Assembly (NCBI RefSeq): GCF_029784135.1
Contig: NC_073745.1
Location: 115,739,216 to 115,803,215 of the forward strand
Source: Toxorhynchites rutilus septentrionalis
Taxonomy: Eukaryota > Arthropoda > Insecta > Diptera > Culicidae
Direction: 5' to 3'
DNA: 64,000 nt
Shown: one piece after another, positions 55,165 to 64,000 of the stretch
Layout of the letters: each line of letters starts with the position of its first letter
Numbering within the stretch: position 1 is the stretch's first letter
The notes under the pieces: generated by a model
The model's database searches: none
What the model was told of the DNA's origin: nothing
Seen by the model: only the letters and a program-made list of their open reading frames with translations
Position numbers and translations under genes: made by a program

Positions 55165-56286
55165 AAGGGTGTCCACGATGAAATTGCCACACTATGAAAT
55201 TGCTCTAACTTTTTAACCGTTGGGTAGAATTTAATGAAAATTTGGGTGGATTTAGTTCATAGTGCATTGCTTACATCCTGCAAGTTTTAAAGTCCTGTGA
55301 TCAAAACTCGCGGAAATGGAGTCGAAAGAACAGCTCGTGCGTGATAAAATCTTGCGCATTCATCACGAGAACAAGGATCTCTCGCATCGTTCCATCGCTA
55401 AAACGTTGGGAATCGCGAATTCCACGGTGTCGCGAATTATTAAGCGGTTCGAGGAACGATTGACCACCGATCGGAAGCCCAGAAGTGAAGGAAAAAGTAT
55501 TTCGTACAACACCAAAAATCACAACCGCGTAGTTGGGGCCTTCAACCGAAACCCGAACGCCTCCGTTCGGGATGTGGCTAAGAAGCTGCACCTAAGCCGA
55601 AGTTTTGTCCAGAAGGCCAAAACTAAGGCTGGGCTTCGAACGTTCAAGGTACAAAAGGCCCCTAATCGCAACGAGAAGCAGAACAAGTCCGCCAAAACCC
55701 GTGCCAGGAAGTTGTACCTCAACATGCTGACGAAAGTTGAATGCTGCATCATGGACAACGAAACATATGTGAAGGCCGACTTCAAACAGATACCCGGCCA
55801 CCTGTTTTTCACGGCCAAGGATAAGTTCAGCGTTCCGGAGCATGTCCGCACTCAGAAGATGTCCAAATTGGCGAAGAAATTCCTGGTTTGGCAAGTCATC
55901 TGCACGTGGTATGCGGACAATAAGGTCAATTTCGTGCCGAAAATGTTCAATCCTCCCATGGAGCTCCGCCCCATCGAGAAGTACTGGGCGATTATGAAGC
56001 AGCACCTTCTTAAACGACCTAAGGTAGTGAAGACAGTCGAGGAACTAAAGAAAGTATGGGTTTACATGCAAAAAACGGTTGATTCACAGGTTGTGCAGAA
56101 TCTTATGGCCGGGGTTAAGGCCAAGGTGCGGGCATTTGCGTATGGACTGTAAATAAAATACGAGTAAAATGGTAAAATGAAGTTTAATAGTTATTTTAAA
56201 ATCCCTGAAAATTTGATGGCAATCGGATGAAAACTCGAATTTTGCGAATCAATTTTGTGTGTGCCAATTTCGTCGTGGACACCCTT
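55165..56286 (+). mobile_element. DD37E transposon, second family
   Basis: The 1,122-bp element has ends AAGGGTGTCCACGATGAAAT and, reverse complement, AAGGGTGTCCACGACGAAAT, flanked by TA (55163-55164 and 56287-56288). It inserted at 'gagTAgtgctc' of the TTAA element; copy A keeps 'gagtaagtgctc' uninterrupted at the same point. It is related to but distinct from the 39.2-kb family, with different ends after the AAGGGTGT core. Confidence 0.92.
55316..56152 (+). CDS. DD37E transposase with in-frame catalytic deletion
   Basis: A 278-residue open frame. Both N-terminal helix-turn-helix parts are present (HRSIAKTLGIANSTVSRIIKR at 24-44 and VRDVAKKLHLSRSFVQKAK at about 85-103). The first catalytic D is in CIMDNETYVKAD and the final E in LRPIEKYWAIMK. 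Compared with the 39.2-kb transposase, about 57 residues are missing between VWQVIC and TWYADNK, including the FWPDLASCHYS block with the second catalytic D. The frame is kept. The protein should bind DNA but cannot cut. Usual length would be about 335-340. No stops or shifts otherwise. It might act as a dominant inhibitor if expressed, which is speculation. Confidence 0.88.
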   Translation: MESKEQLVRDKILRIHHENKDLSHRSIAKTLGIANSTVSRIIKRFEERLTTDRKPRSEGKSISYNTKNHNRVVGAFNRNPNASVRDVAKKLHLSRSFVQKAKTKAGLRTFKVQKAPNRNEKQNKSAKTRARKLYLNMLTKVECCIMDNETYVKADFKQIPGHLFFTAKDKFSVPEHVRTQKMSKLAKKFLVWQVICTWYADNKVNFVPKMFNPPMELRPIEKYWAIMKQHLLKRPKVVKTVEELKKVWVYMQKTVDSQVVQNLMAGVKAKVRAFAYGL

Positions 56287-57053
56287 TAGTGCTCTGAAAG
56301 TTAAATTTTCAATTTTCAGTTTTCGGCAATGGTTTTGTTTGTATTGGTGAAAGCATCGTTATTTTTTCGATACTGACGCCAGACAACATCATCAAAACAG
56401 CTATAAAAACCACTCAATAAAATGTTATTCCTGAGTCATAGCGTTTCATGTCATGAAAATCAATAGAACAAAATTGTGTTGATATCAATACAATTATTAA
56501 TTTTACGTTTAATGGGTCTATAATGTAAGTTTTGGCAACTTTAACATTGGGTAAGAAAATTGTATGGCAGAGATCGGAACACTGCGCCGGCTGCCTATGC
56601 TTTCAAAAACAGTAAACGGAACAGTATTACATTCAATCAAAATGTCTCGGCCAACGAAGAGAATGGTTAAGGCTCTCCAACGTGAATATGTGAAAACATT
56701 ACGATCAACGAAGGAAAATATTAAGGAATTATCAACATCGAGTTACTATGCGGAAGAACTTGTTAATACCAAAAGAGCCCCAATTCACATGTGTTATAAA
56801 TTTGCTTATGTTACGCTCGCGTATGATCAGAATTTTACTTCAAATGCAAATGCACCTTCTACATATATTTATATTTGCAATTGTTCTTCGAAACATATAT
56901 TTTTTTCAAATGTATTCAAAGACTCGTGTCAATAAAGCGCCACACAGTCTGATAAGTGAATTGATCTATTTACGTGTGCTTTGCTCGTCTCTCACCCCAG
57001 TTTTACACGTGGTTTTACCTATACTACTACAATGGCTTCCTTCCACCTTCTCC

Positions 57054-57896
57054 TTTATGTAAGTGAGGGTATCTTGTCACATTTCATCAAACAATAGTTC
57101 AATGCTCATAAAAAACCCGGTGTATTTCCTAATTCATATGTTTAAAGCTTCTGATAGACAAATATGCTAGAAAACATCGATTGCGTTTTTCTCAGTTGCT
57201 GATTTTAGAAAAAGGGACAACTATGCGTAGAACGGCAGTGTTCATTCCAGTCCATGCTTGCATTCATGCTTTTCCGTGCCTTGAATATGTTGTTCCGGCA
57301 GCTAATGCCTCCTGTTTACACTCAGAAACCGCAAAGAATCGCTCTAAGGTTCTCCAACTATCTGTCGGGAATCAACGCTAATTACCGTGTCATGTGCCAA
57401 GAATTACTCTCGATTCGCGTCTGGATTTGGTTATTATCAGTAGTGGGAGGTCTGCCTGAGCGTTCCATCGGTGATCTTTCAGGTTGAAATCGCCAGCCTC
57501 TTAACTTAGCGAACCATTTGCTAACAGTTCTTTCTATAAGGGAATATTTTCAGTAAACACGAATCTAGTTTGTCTTGTTGCGTAAACAAAAAAAGCATCA
57601 AGTATCGATAATGCGCTGCAATAAGCAAAAAACAAACTATTTCAACCATTTGTTATTCCAAACGCACATTAACATACCATTTTCTAAAATGAGTGCAAAA
57701 ATCACTTGTTTTCCATAGTTTTGACTTATTCAGAAACGGTTAAACAACACGATTAAAAAAATCGCACAAACTTTTCAAACAACTCAATAATTGGGGAAAA
57801 ACACAAGAATAAAATTTCTCGATAAGGAATAAATAAACAGTTTGAGTTAAATTCAAGCAACTTTTCTCTGGTAGATCAGTAGAGCTGTATTATTTT
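57054..57896. other. No gene recognised; part is a dispersed repeat
   Basis: 57065-57208 matches 185-325, including AAACCCGGTGTATT, 'aaagcttctg', 'gacaaatatgctagaaaac' and 'ctcagttgctga'. After 57210 the two sites differ. 57181-57490 has open frames of 66-77 codons without domains. 57500-57896 is AT-rich. Confidence 0.45.
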
Positions 57897-57907
57897 TTGT
57901 AAAGGGT

Positions 57908-58057
57908 TTTTTATTCTGTATTATAGTGACTTTCAACGCTTCTGGCTGGTTCGTCACTTTTACCTTTAATTTTGGAAGAATGTCGGAAGTGAGAATTGAA
58001 CTCGTGATCTTGAGCGTGAGAAGTATGGATGTTACCTCCACGCCAGATCGGCTCCAC
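57908..58057 (-). mobile_element. tRNA-derived SINE (family B), copy 3
   Basis: Minus strand begins GGAGCCGATCTGGCGTGGA, with a degenerate A box and a B box GAGTTCAATTCTC, then an A-rich end. A perfect 11-bp target duplication TTGTAAAGGGT flanks it (57897-57907 and 58058-58068). It has the clearest boundaries of the three copies. Confidence 0.9.
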
Positions 58058-58068
58058 TTGTAAAGGGT

Positions 58069-58770
58069 AAATGATCTTGGTTTGTTCGATTTAAGGTGTT
58101 TTTGCGCAACTAATAAATGCATATCGATTTTTCTTCATGAAAATCTCTTATTACTACCATAAGGCGTTGAAATTATTCAAATTTTTATGTTTTCCAAAGA
58201 TTTTCCTCAAAGAGAAATTATGATTATGGTTTAATCACCTCTGATCATGGTTTGTCCAAAAAATTTTCATGGTTTGTCCGGTTTTAGAAATCACGATTTA
58301 TGAATGAAAAAATTCGAATTGTCAACTAGATGTAGTAGATGTTGAATTTATCATTGTTTGAGTTTACTGTCATCATATTGATCCATTCATAATTTGGGCT
58401 TTCTTCAGATTATTGCCTTTTCTTGTGCATTTTAAAAGTGTTCGCCGCAACACACTCAACACTGAGAAACTTTATTTCTGCGCGAAGGACACCATAAACA
58501 AACTGCAGCGCGCCAAGCGGTTGCCATAGAAATCATGCGCAAAATAACATTATTGAATTGGACAACTCATGATCAGAATTGAGTTCATCAAAATGCGTTA
58601 ATTACATGGTCTAGCTATGTAAATCTGATACAAATGATGTGCAAGCATGATAACATTTGTAAGTGTTATAATCCAGAAAAGGTCTGAATACGTGCCAAAT
58701 AATCATCTGGTGATTGATTGAAAGTTAGCTCAAATGAGAGGTGCATTGACACCAATAGAAGGTGTATTTT
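58069..58770. other. No gene recognised
   Basis: AT-rich DNA of 700 bp with no domain, terminal repeat or array recognised. 58240-58285 repeats the phrase 'catggtttgtcc' twice. Confidence 0.35.
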
Positions 58771-58779
58771 ATAATCCCA

Positions 58780-59196
58780 TAGAAATGAAACACAAATTTC
58801 TACATTACTCGAGAATCAATCAAGCAAATGAAACCAAATTTGGCATATGGAAATTTTAGAATGCAATAAATGTTTCTATGGTGGTTAGACTCTCCACCCC
58901 TGCCTGGGGCTGCCATAACAATGAAACACACATTTCTGCATCACTCGAGAATTAATCGAGCAAATGAAACCAAATTTGGCATGTGGAGGTTTTAGGGTGC
59001 AATAAATGTTTTTACCGGTGGTTAGACACATACAAACGAAAGACAAATTTCTTCATAATTCGAAAGTAATCAAGCAAATGGAAAAAAAATTATAACATAT
59101 ATTTCAATCAAACATATTCCAACCAAACATGACGATTGGAAATTTTCGGAAAACTCTGAAGAAAATGGGAAAATTTGCGAAAATTAAATTCTCATA
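58780..59196 (+). mobile_element. Helitron-like segment, two 140-bp-type units
   Basis: Units at about 58783-58915 and 58916-59030, then a truncated third and the tail block 'gattggaaattttcgg' and 'gaaaatgggaaaatttgcg'. It ends where the TC start of the next copy begins. 5' and 3' ends of this copy are missing. Confidence 0.55.
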
Positions 59197-59496
59197 TCTA
59201 TATATGTAAAAATGGATTTCTGTCTGTTTGATTCTAATGGACTCGGAAACTACTGAACCGATCAACATGAAAATTGGTATGTAGGGGTTTTTGTGGCCGG
59301 GGAAGGGGAGGGTGCCATACAAACTAAACACAAATTTCTAAATTACTCGGGAATTAATCATGCAAATGAAACCAAATTTGGCATGTGGAGGTTTTAGGGT
59401 GTAATAAATGATTCTGGTGGTTAGATACTCCCCCTCTCTCTAAAGAGGGGGGAGGGAAATGGAAATGGAAAAAACTCACTCCTATATCGTCTTCTA
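59197..59496 (+). mobile_element. Helitron-like 5' end with one unit
   Basis: Starts TCTATATATGTAAAAATGG after an A, then 'gattctaatggactcgg', 'catgaaaattggtatgtagg' and one 140-bp-type unit (about 59308-59450). It breaks off at 59496, where another TC start follows. Head-to-tail arrangement with both neighbours. Confidence 0.58.
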
Positions 59497-59870
59497 TCTA
59501 TATAAATAAAAATGGATCGCGGAATTTGTTGATAAGAGCAAAACTCAAGAAAGGAATTGTCCGATTTAAGGCTGTCTTCATTCTATCATATTTTCTGTAT
59601 CAAACATTTATTCCATGTAACGGAGAAACCTGTTATTTGCAAGTGGATGAAAAATCTTGCACGAGAATTGTGTCTGAAAATAGTCCCCTAATAATAATAT
59701 TATAATGACGAGGTTTGGTAGAAGTACTAGGAATTTTATAGTAAAAGGTAATTTTAAAGGGTAGATTAGAAGATTGATCAATCAAAAGTTCTGCGATTGG
59801 ACTCATGACTCATGACTCATGAACGTGCGCTTAGTAAGAAAACGGGAATGTGATAACGAAAAATAAATAA
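59497..59870 (+). mobile_element. Helitron-like copy, 3'-truncated
   Basis: Starts TCTATATAAATAAAAATGG, lacks the 140-bp unit and passes directly to the tail ('gtccgatttaagg', 'tattccatgtaacgg', 'gaggtttggtagaagtac'). It contains a short tandem 'atgactcatg' repeat at 59801-59821. The CTAG terminus is missing; similarity ends near 59870. Confidence 0.55.
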
Positions 59871-60454
59871 AAATTTGAAATGAATTTCAACGGGAAGTTT
59901 CCGAATTTATAATTCTCGAATTCTTGGAAGCGAATAAAAGTCGTGTGATCCAATTTTGCGAGAATATAATTTCCTGTTACAATTTTAACTATTAACTATT
60001 TTGTTCATCAAGTAGATACAAAATGAAAGTAAGTAGTAAATTTAGACTTACGTTTAATTTTCCCTTTTCACAATTTAATAAGTTCCCGAGCGTTAGATCT
60101 TCGGTAGGTTTTGTAGTATGCCCTAGTCGTAGTCTCTAATCGTAGTTTCTAGTCGTAGTCCGTAGTCGAAGCCGTAGTCGTATTTTGTAATTATGTAATA
60201 AGTCCTAGTTCCAGTTAGTTTAAGTTTAGGTTTGGGTATCTTTTAGTACAAATTTCATCTCTTACCTATTGGACGCTTTAGATAGTTAAATTTAAGATAT
60301 AGTTTTAAGATTAATAGAATATAAACACTTTACAGTTCATAAGATCTCCATCAGCAATGCATAAACGATGAATTCAATTGTAGATATGTGTTATTGTTTT
60401 TTCTCGTTTCCTTCTACTCACCCAGTGACGTATTTGTCTATCTGTCACTGTAAG
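59871..60454. other. Unclassified AT-rich DNA with GTAGTC repeats
   Basis: 60118-60200 holds about ten degenerate copies of the hexamer CGTAGT (tcgtagtc, ccgtagtcg and similar). The surrounding 59940-60340 reads like a terminal repeat or UTR of a retroelement, but no LTR partner, primer site or coding was seen. Confidence 0.35.
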
Positions 60455-60456
60455 TA

Positions 60457-62441
60457 GGGTAGGGTGGGGGTGCTTCCGTGGCCGAGTGGTTAGTGTCATA
60501 ACTAACATGCCGGGTGTTCGGGTTCGATTCCCGTTCTGGTCGGGGGAATTTTTCGTCAAAGAAATTTCCTCCGACTTGCACTGTGATCACGCGTATTCTA
60601 GAGCTTGCCACTCAGAATGCATTCAAGGCGTGTTATTTGGCATAGAAATCTCAACTAAGTACTAATAAAAATGACGCAAGTAATACTACGTTGAGACGGC
60701 GAAGTTCCTCTAGGAACGTTAGTGCCATTGAAGAAGAAGAAGAAGGGTAGGGCGGGGCTAGTTGGTCATATGGGTAAGTTGGTCAGTGACTATATCTTGG
60801 AATCTGAGCGTCCAAAAAAATAGCGATCTATGGATGAAAAATAGCGAATTGCTGGTACAAAAAAATAATCAAATCGGAAAAACTTTTTATTACGTAGGTT
60901 AAAAAATACGGACATGGTTCCGATTTCGCCAAAATTCATTCACGGTTTGCGCATTATAAAATGTGTTCTAAAACAGGTTAATTACCAAGAAAAAAATCGG
61001 CTCAAACTTTAAACAAATCTTTATTGTACGTATTAGCTTTAAATGTTGATGGAACTCGCTTTTAAAATAATTTTTGTTGAATTTCCATGAATATTCTTTT
61101 TCATATATAGAGGGGCTAGTTGGTCACACAAATTACTCGTTTGAGTGCAACGCATTTAAAATTTTCAGGTATGCCGTGTTTCATTACGCAAGCTATAAAC
61201 AAATATAGAAAGCATATATTATACAGCTAAATCCAGTGTATTTGAAACGAGACAACCACCACACAAAGCACTTGCAATATAATTGTCATATTTCTATTTT
61301 GTTGCTGTAAAATTTTCATTAAATATAATAAACGCTATCATTGAATTCTGATAAAGTTCTGATAACTCACAATAATGCATTGAGTAATGTAGCATACCTG
61401 GAGGCTATTTCTATATACTTTGGGGCGAACGGTACAAATGTCATCAAACAAATGCGAGCAAGAATGCAAGCGGTTGTGAGTAGCAGGGATGCCAGGTGAT
61501 TTTTTTCGAAAGTCTTGACATGGTATGAGAAAATATCTTCACCATAATATCGGAGGAAAGCTATTCACACAAAAACGGAACTGTGGTAACTATTTGTTTG
61601 TTTTAGCTTTGAAATTTTGGTTGAAATTCAAACCATATCCATGTAACCGGAAGAGCTTCGATTTGTGAAGTGGTCGTTTGAAAGATCTAGGTTAATCTAT
61701 TGTATAGAAGGGCCAAAATAATAGAAATTCAATGTCAAAATCATTCGAATTTTCGAGAGCAAATGAACTAATGTCTTCTAGAGAGAATATGTATTCGGAT
61801 CGCTTCGTTCGCTGAGACTAAAGCACTACTTTTTTGACGATATTTTCGGCCAATAGTTAGAATTCCATGGAAATAATATCTTTTAAAAATCCACGTACGC
61901 TATCATACTGAAATTTCTTCACATATTTCATAATGTCTTCAAAATGTCTTCACAAAATCAAATGTCTTCAAAATGAAGACATGTTTTCAAACCTGGCATC
62001 TCTGGTTCGTCACAAAGTGGAAGAGAGACGAAATCGCTAGAAAAGATTGTCTGACTAATTTTCAACGATGATAATTTGAAATTTTCATTAATTTGTTTTA
62101 TTACATGCTACATGATATTAGTTAACTGTTTTTGTTTTGATTTAATTTATTTATTTATAATGAAGGAAACTTCTAATGGAAAAACGCTTATTATTTGCTC
62201 AAAAATAACATGCCTTTTATTGCCCAATTTACCCCGTGTGTGGGGTTAGTTGGTCAATTTATTCTGAAATATAAAGACGTTAAATAAAACAAAAATGTCA
62301 AATAATTGATTCTCTGGTTATTTTTCATTGAAAGGGTAAAAGGTAAGCTTCGTTATGGTACATAACATTCTAACGCAAAACTTCGTACTACAAATTTATA
62401 ACCATTTTTTTTAAAAATGACCAACTAGCCCCGCACTACCC
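60457..62441. mobile_element. TIR element with GGGGCTAGTTGGTCA motifs
   Basis: Left end GGGTAGGG, continued after a SINE as GGGCGGGGCTAGTTGGTCA (60751-60769); right end in reverse complement GGGTAGTGCGGGGCTAGT then TGGTCA. TA flanks both sides (60455-60456 and 62442-62443). The motif GGGGCTAGTTGGTCA recurs inside at about 61112 and, as GGGGTTAGTTGGTCA, at about 62242. Excluding the SINE it is about 1.7 kb. No transposase is visible. Superfamily unknown. Confidence 0.7.
60470..60743 (+). mobile_element. tRNA-derived SINE (family A), copy 2
   Basis: The head GTGCTTCCGTGGCCGAGTGG contains the A box (TGGCCGAGTGGTTAGTG) and B box (GGTTCGATTCCCG), followed by a 200-bp body and a (GAA)n-type 3' end at 60730-60743. 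The 14-bp flanks AGGGTAGGGTGGGG (60456-60469) and AGGGTAGGGCGGGG (60744-60757) are its target duplication. It inserted in the left terminus of the element at 60457-62441. Body nearly identical to 40991-41267. Confidence 0.9.
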
Positions 62442-62443
62442 TA

Positions 62444-64000
62444 CGTGTTGGCCAAAGTCTGATCTAATTGGAAGGTGCGTTCAGGCAAGTGTTGCCAACA
62501 AGTGGGACGAAGTTTGTCGGGTCAGCTGTTCAAATTTTAAATTTCCATTGTTATGAAAACAAAAATTCTCATTTGTAATCTGTGCCATCTGTTTAGCCAC
62601 CCTACTTCTTCATCGTAGTATTTATTCAATCAGTTCTTACTCATAGTATGGTCTCATAATCAGATTATAAACAGATGATTCCATAACCGACTAAAATTTC
62701 CAAGGTGATTGCGTTGCATTGCACACCCCCAATCCGATGAAAGAACCTGACTGCGGGATGACCTTCTCACCCACCATCGTACCGCCGGTGTTAACTTGCT
62801 TGTTACATGCGGACCATCGGTAGATGCTAAACTTTGCTTTCGCGCTATCGATGATTCGCGAAAGTGGGCGCGGGTGAGAAAGGTTTCACAGCTCGTCGTG
62901 GGTGTATCCCCCGCGATGATGATGAATGGAAACCTTCAATTTGAGGGCAGATTGAAGGGTAATATGAATTTTCGGCAGGGAAAAGTCAGAACCGAACAAA
63001 ACCTTGCTATAGGGCGCCAGGGGGTGACAGAGGGAAACCACAGCGCATCGATGAGATGATGTATAGAGAATGTGCACAAGTCGCGGAAGGTTAATCGGTG
63101 GCGGTCGGGTATTGTGATTGAATATTTGGGGAGATAGTCATGAAGTCAACTTTGTGTGCGATGAAATTTGCGGGATGCGGGTTTATCATGGCCAATCTCG
63201 TTTGTTCGGAAGACGAAGGCTAGAAAGTGGGCGAAAGGTTGTTAATATATGAGGGCGTGACGAAAGTTTTCAGAAGCATGATTAGCACCGTAATGCTATT
63301 CAGGCTTACAGTGCATCATATCGTAAGCTGATTTGTAGTGGGTTAAATTTCCAACTGAAACCCGTTTAGTTAACGCTACAGTTCGATCCATCCGATGTGG
63401 AACTTATTCTCTATTAATGAATATCACATAAGCTGTGCACAGCTGCTCGGTGCCTGTAAACTTCGAGGCACATCCCAAACAACAGATCTCGTCCCTATGC
63501 CAATAACGCTTCTTCCCAATATGTAATTGGTGTTGACATCATCCAAGCATAACATCCCATTTCGTTGGATAGAACGAGGAAAACTATAAGCTCTATGGAA
63601 GCGACAACAGAAGAAGGGAAAAAACGCCTCGACCCGTTTGAACCATTTGCGGGCCTTAGTTCCAATTTAGCACAATCAGTTGGATATGTTTCCTCCGTTT
63701 TTTTTCTGTTCTTACGATCTTCTGTTCTTACGATGAACTTACTATGAGGAAAACCAGTAACGAATGTGATGGAAAGTGAAGAACTCAGTCGAACGAATGA
63801 ACTCGGAAGGATTATGACATCATTTGATAGAGAAAGATAGATATGACGAAGGGACTGTATTGATGATAGCTCCCCAAGCGCTTTGAGGATGGACTGTTAT
63901 GAGCTGGATTTTGTGTTGTCTATGGTATATGAAGCGTGGACCGGAAAGGATTGTATCTCGGTTAATCGTAGCGAAGGTGTGGGACGGAAAAAAACTATAA
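62444..64000. other. No gene recognised; Helitron-like remnant at its start
   Basis: 62503-62527 (GTGGGACGAAGTTTGTCGGG then TCAGCTG) is a remnant of the Helitron-like 3' terminus. 62740-63300 is GC-richer, with open frames of 63-87 codons and no domain. 63560-63750 has a 60-codon frame ending at the window's right part. No splice-linked exon is recognised. Likely host intergenic or intronic DNA. Confidence 0.35.

Larger units (their letters stand above)
54958..57053. mobile_element. TTAA-flanked TIR element, copy B
   Basis: Left end GGTGAAGGTGGAATGGCTGC after TTAA at 54954-54957; right end (reverse complement) GGAGAAGGTGGAAGGAAGCC before TTTA, a mutated TTAA. Outside the DD37E insertion (55165-56286) it aligns with copy A almost throughout, with copy-specific segments at 56531-56574 and about 56640-56684. 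Without the insertion it is about 970 bp. Confidence 0.82.

Noticed and set aside
60470..60545. Possible functional tRNA gene
   Set aside because: A and B boxes are present, but the acceptor stem does not close and the same body follows at 41 kb, so it is the head of a SINE.

Overview
The window is a piece of insect nuclear genome, AT-rich and crowded with transposable elements. The mix points to a mosquito, most likely Aedes or a close relative (inference, moderate confidence): DD37E transposons of the mosquito ITmD37E type, a DD41D mariner, tRNA-derived SINEs, TTAA-flanked elements and many MITEs. I found no host protein-coding exon that I can support. Every recognisable protein segment comes from a mobile element. 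The blocks between elements (about 0-1.8, 4.3-6.5, 13.2-16.0, 26.5-28.9, 36.2-39.2, 51.4-53.2 and 62.5-64.0 kb) look like single-copy intergenic or intronic DNA.

Layout. 1.8-4.2 kb: broken Helitron-like sequence interrupted by a pogo-like terminus. 6.57-7.88 kb: a complete DD41D mariner with an open 361-aa transposase. 8.6-9.4 kb: two 253-bp MITEs in inverted orientation. 9.5-10.4 kb: a decayed non-LTR retrotransposon. 10.4-12.7 kb: Helitron-like DNA with about eight tandem units of roughly 140 bp. 16.05-21.74 kb: a nest of a TA-flanked MITE, a hAT-like element and a second hAT element, plus other insertions. 22.5-25.7 kb: a MITE, an inverted partial relative and a SINE. 29.0-31.55 kb: a 5'-truncated non-LTR retrotransposon with an open RT-RNase H frame and a perfect 13-bp target duplication. 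32.2-34.0 kb: Helitron-like 5' end, Tc1-like terminus, damaged mariner. 35.56-36.15 kb: an internally deleted DD37E element. 39.2-42.5 kb: Helitron-like array carrying a DD37E transposon and a SINE. 43.0-44.8 kb: a Tc1-like fragment fused to an antisense relic of an unidentified protein. 45.1-46.4 kb: tandem repeats and a LINE tail. 47.86-51.09 kb: a nest of pogo-like MITE, LINE 3' end, TTAA element and mariner. 54.96-57.05 kb: a second TTAA element split by another DD37E transposon. 57.9-62.5 kb: two SINEs, Helitron-like tails and a 2-kb TIR element.

There is no operon or pathway. The biology is a record of transposition: target duplications and interrupted copies give the relative order of insertions, and internally deleted or rearranged copies show how elements decay. 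All boundaries were read by eye; family names rest on protein motifs, terminal repeats and target duplications, not on database searches.
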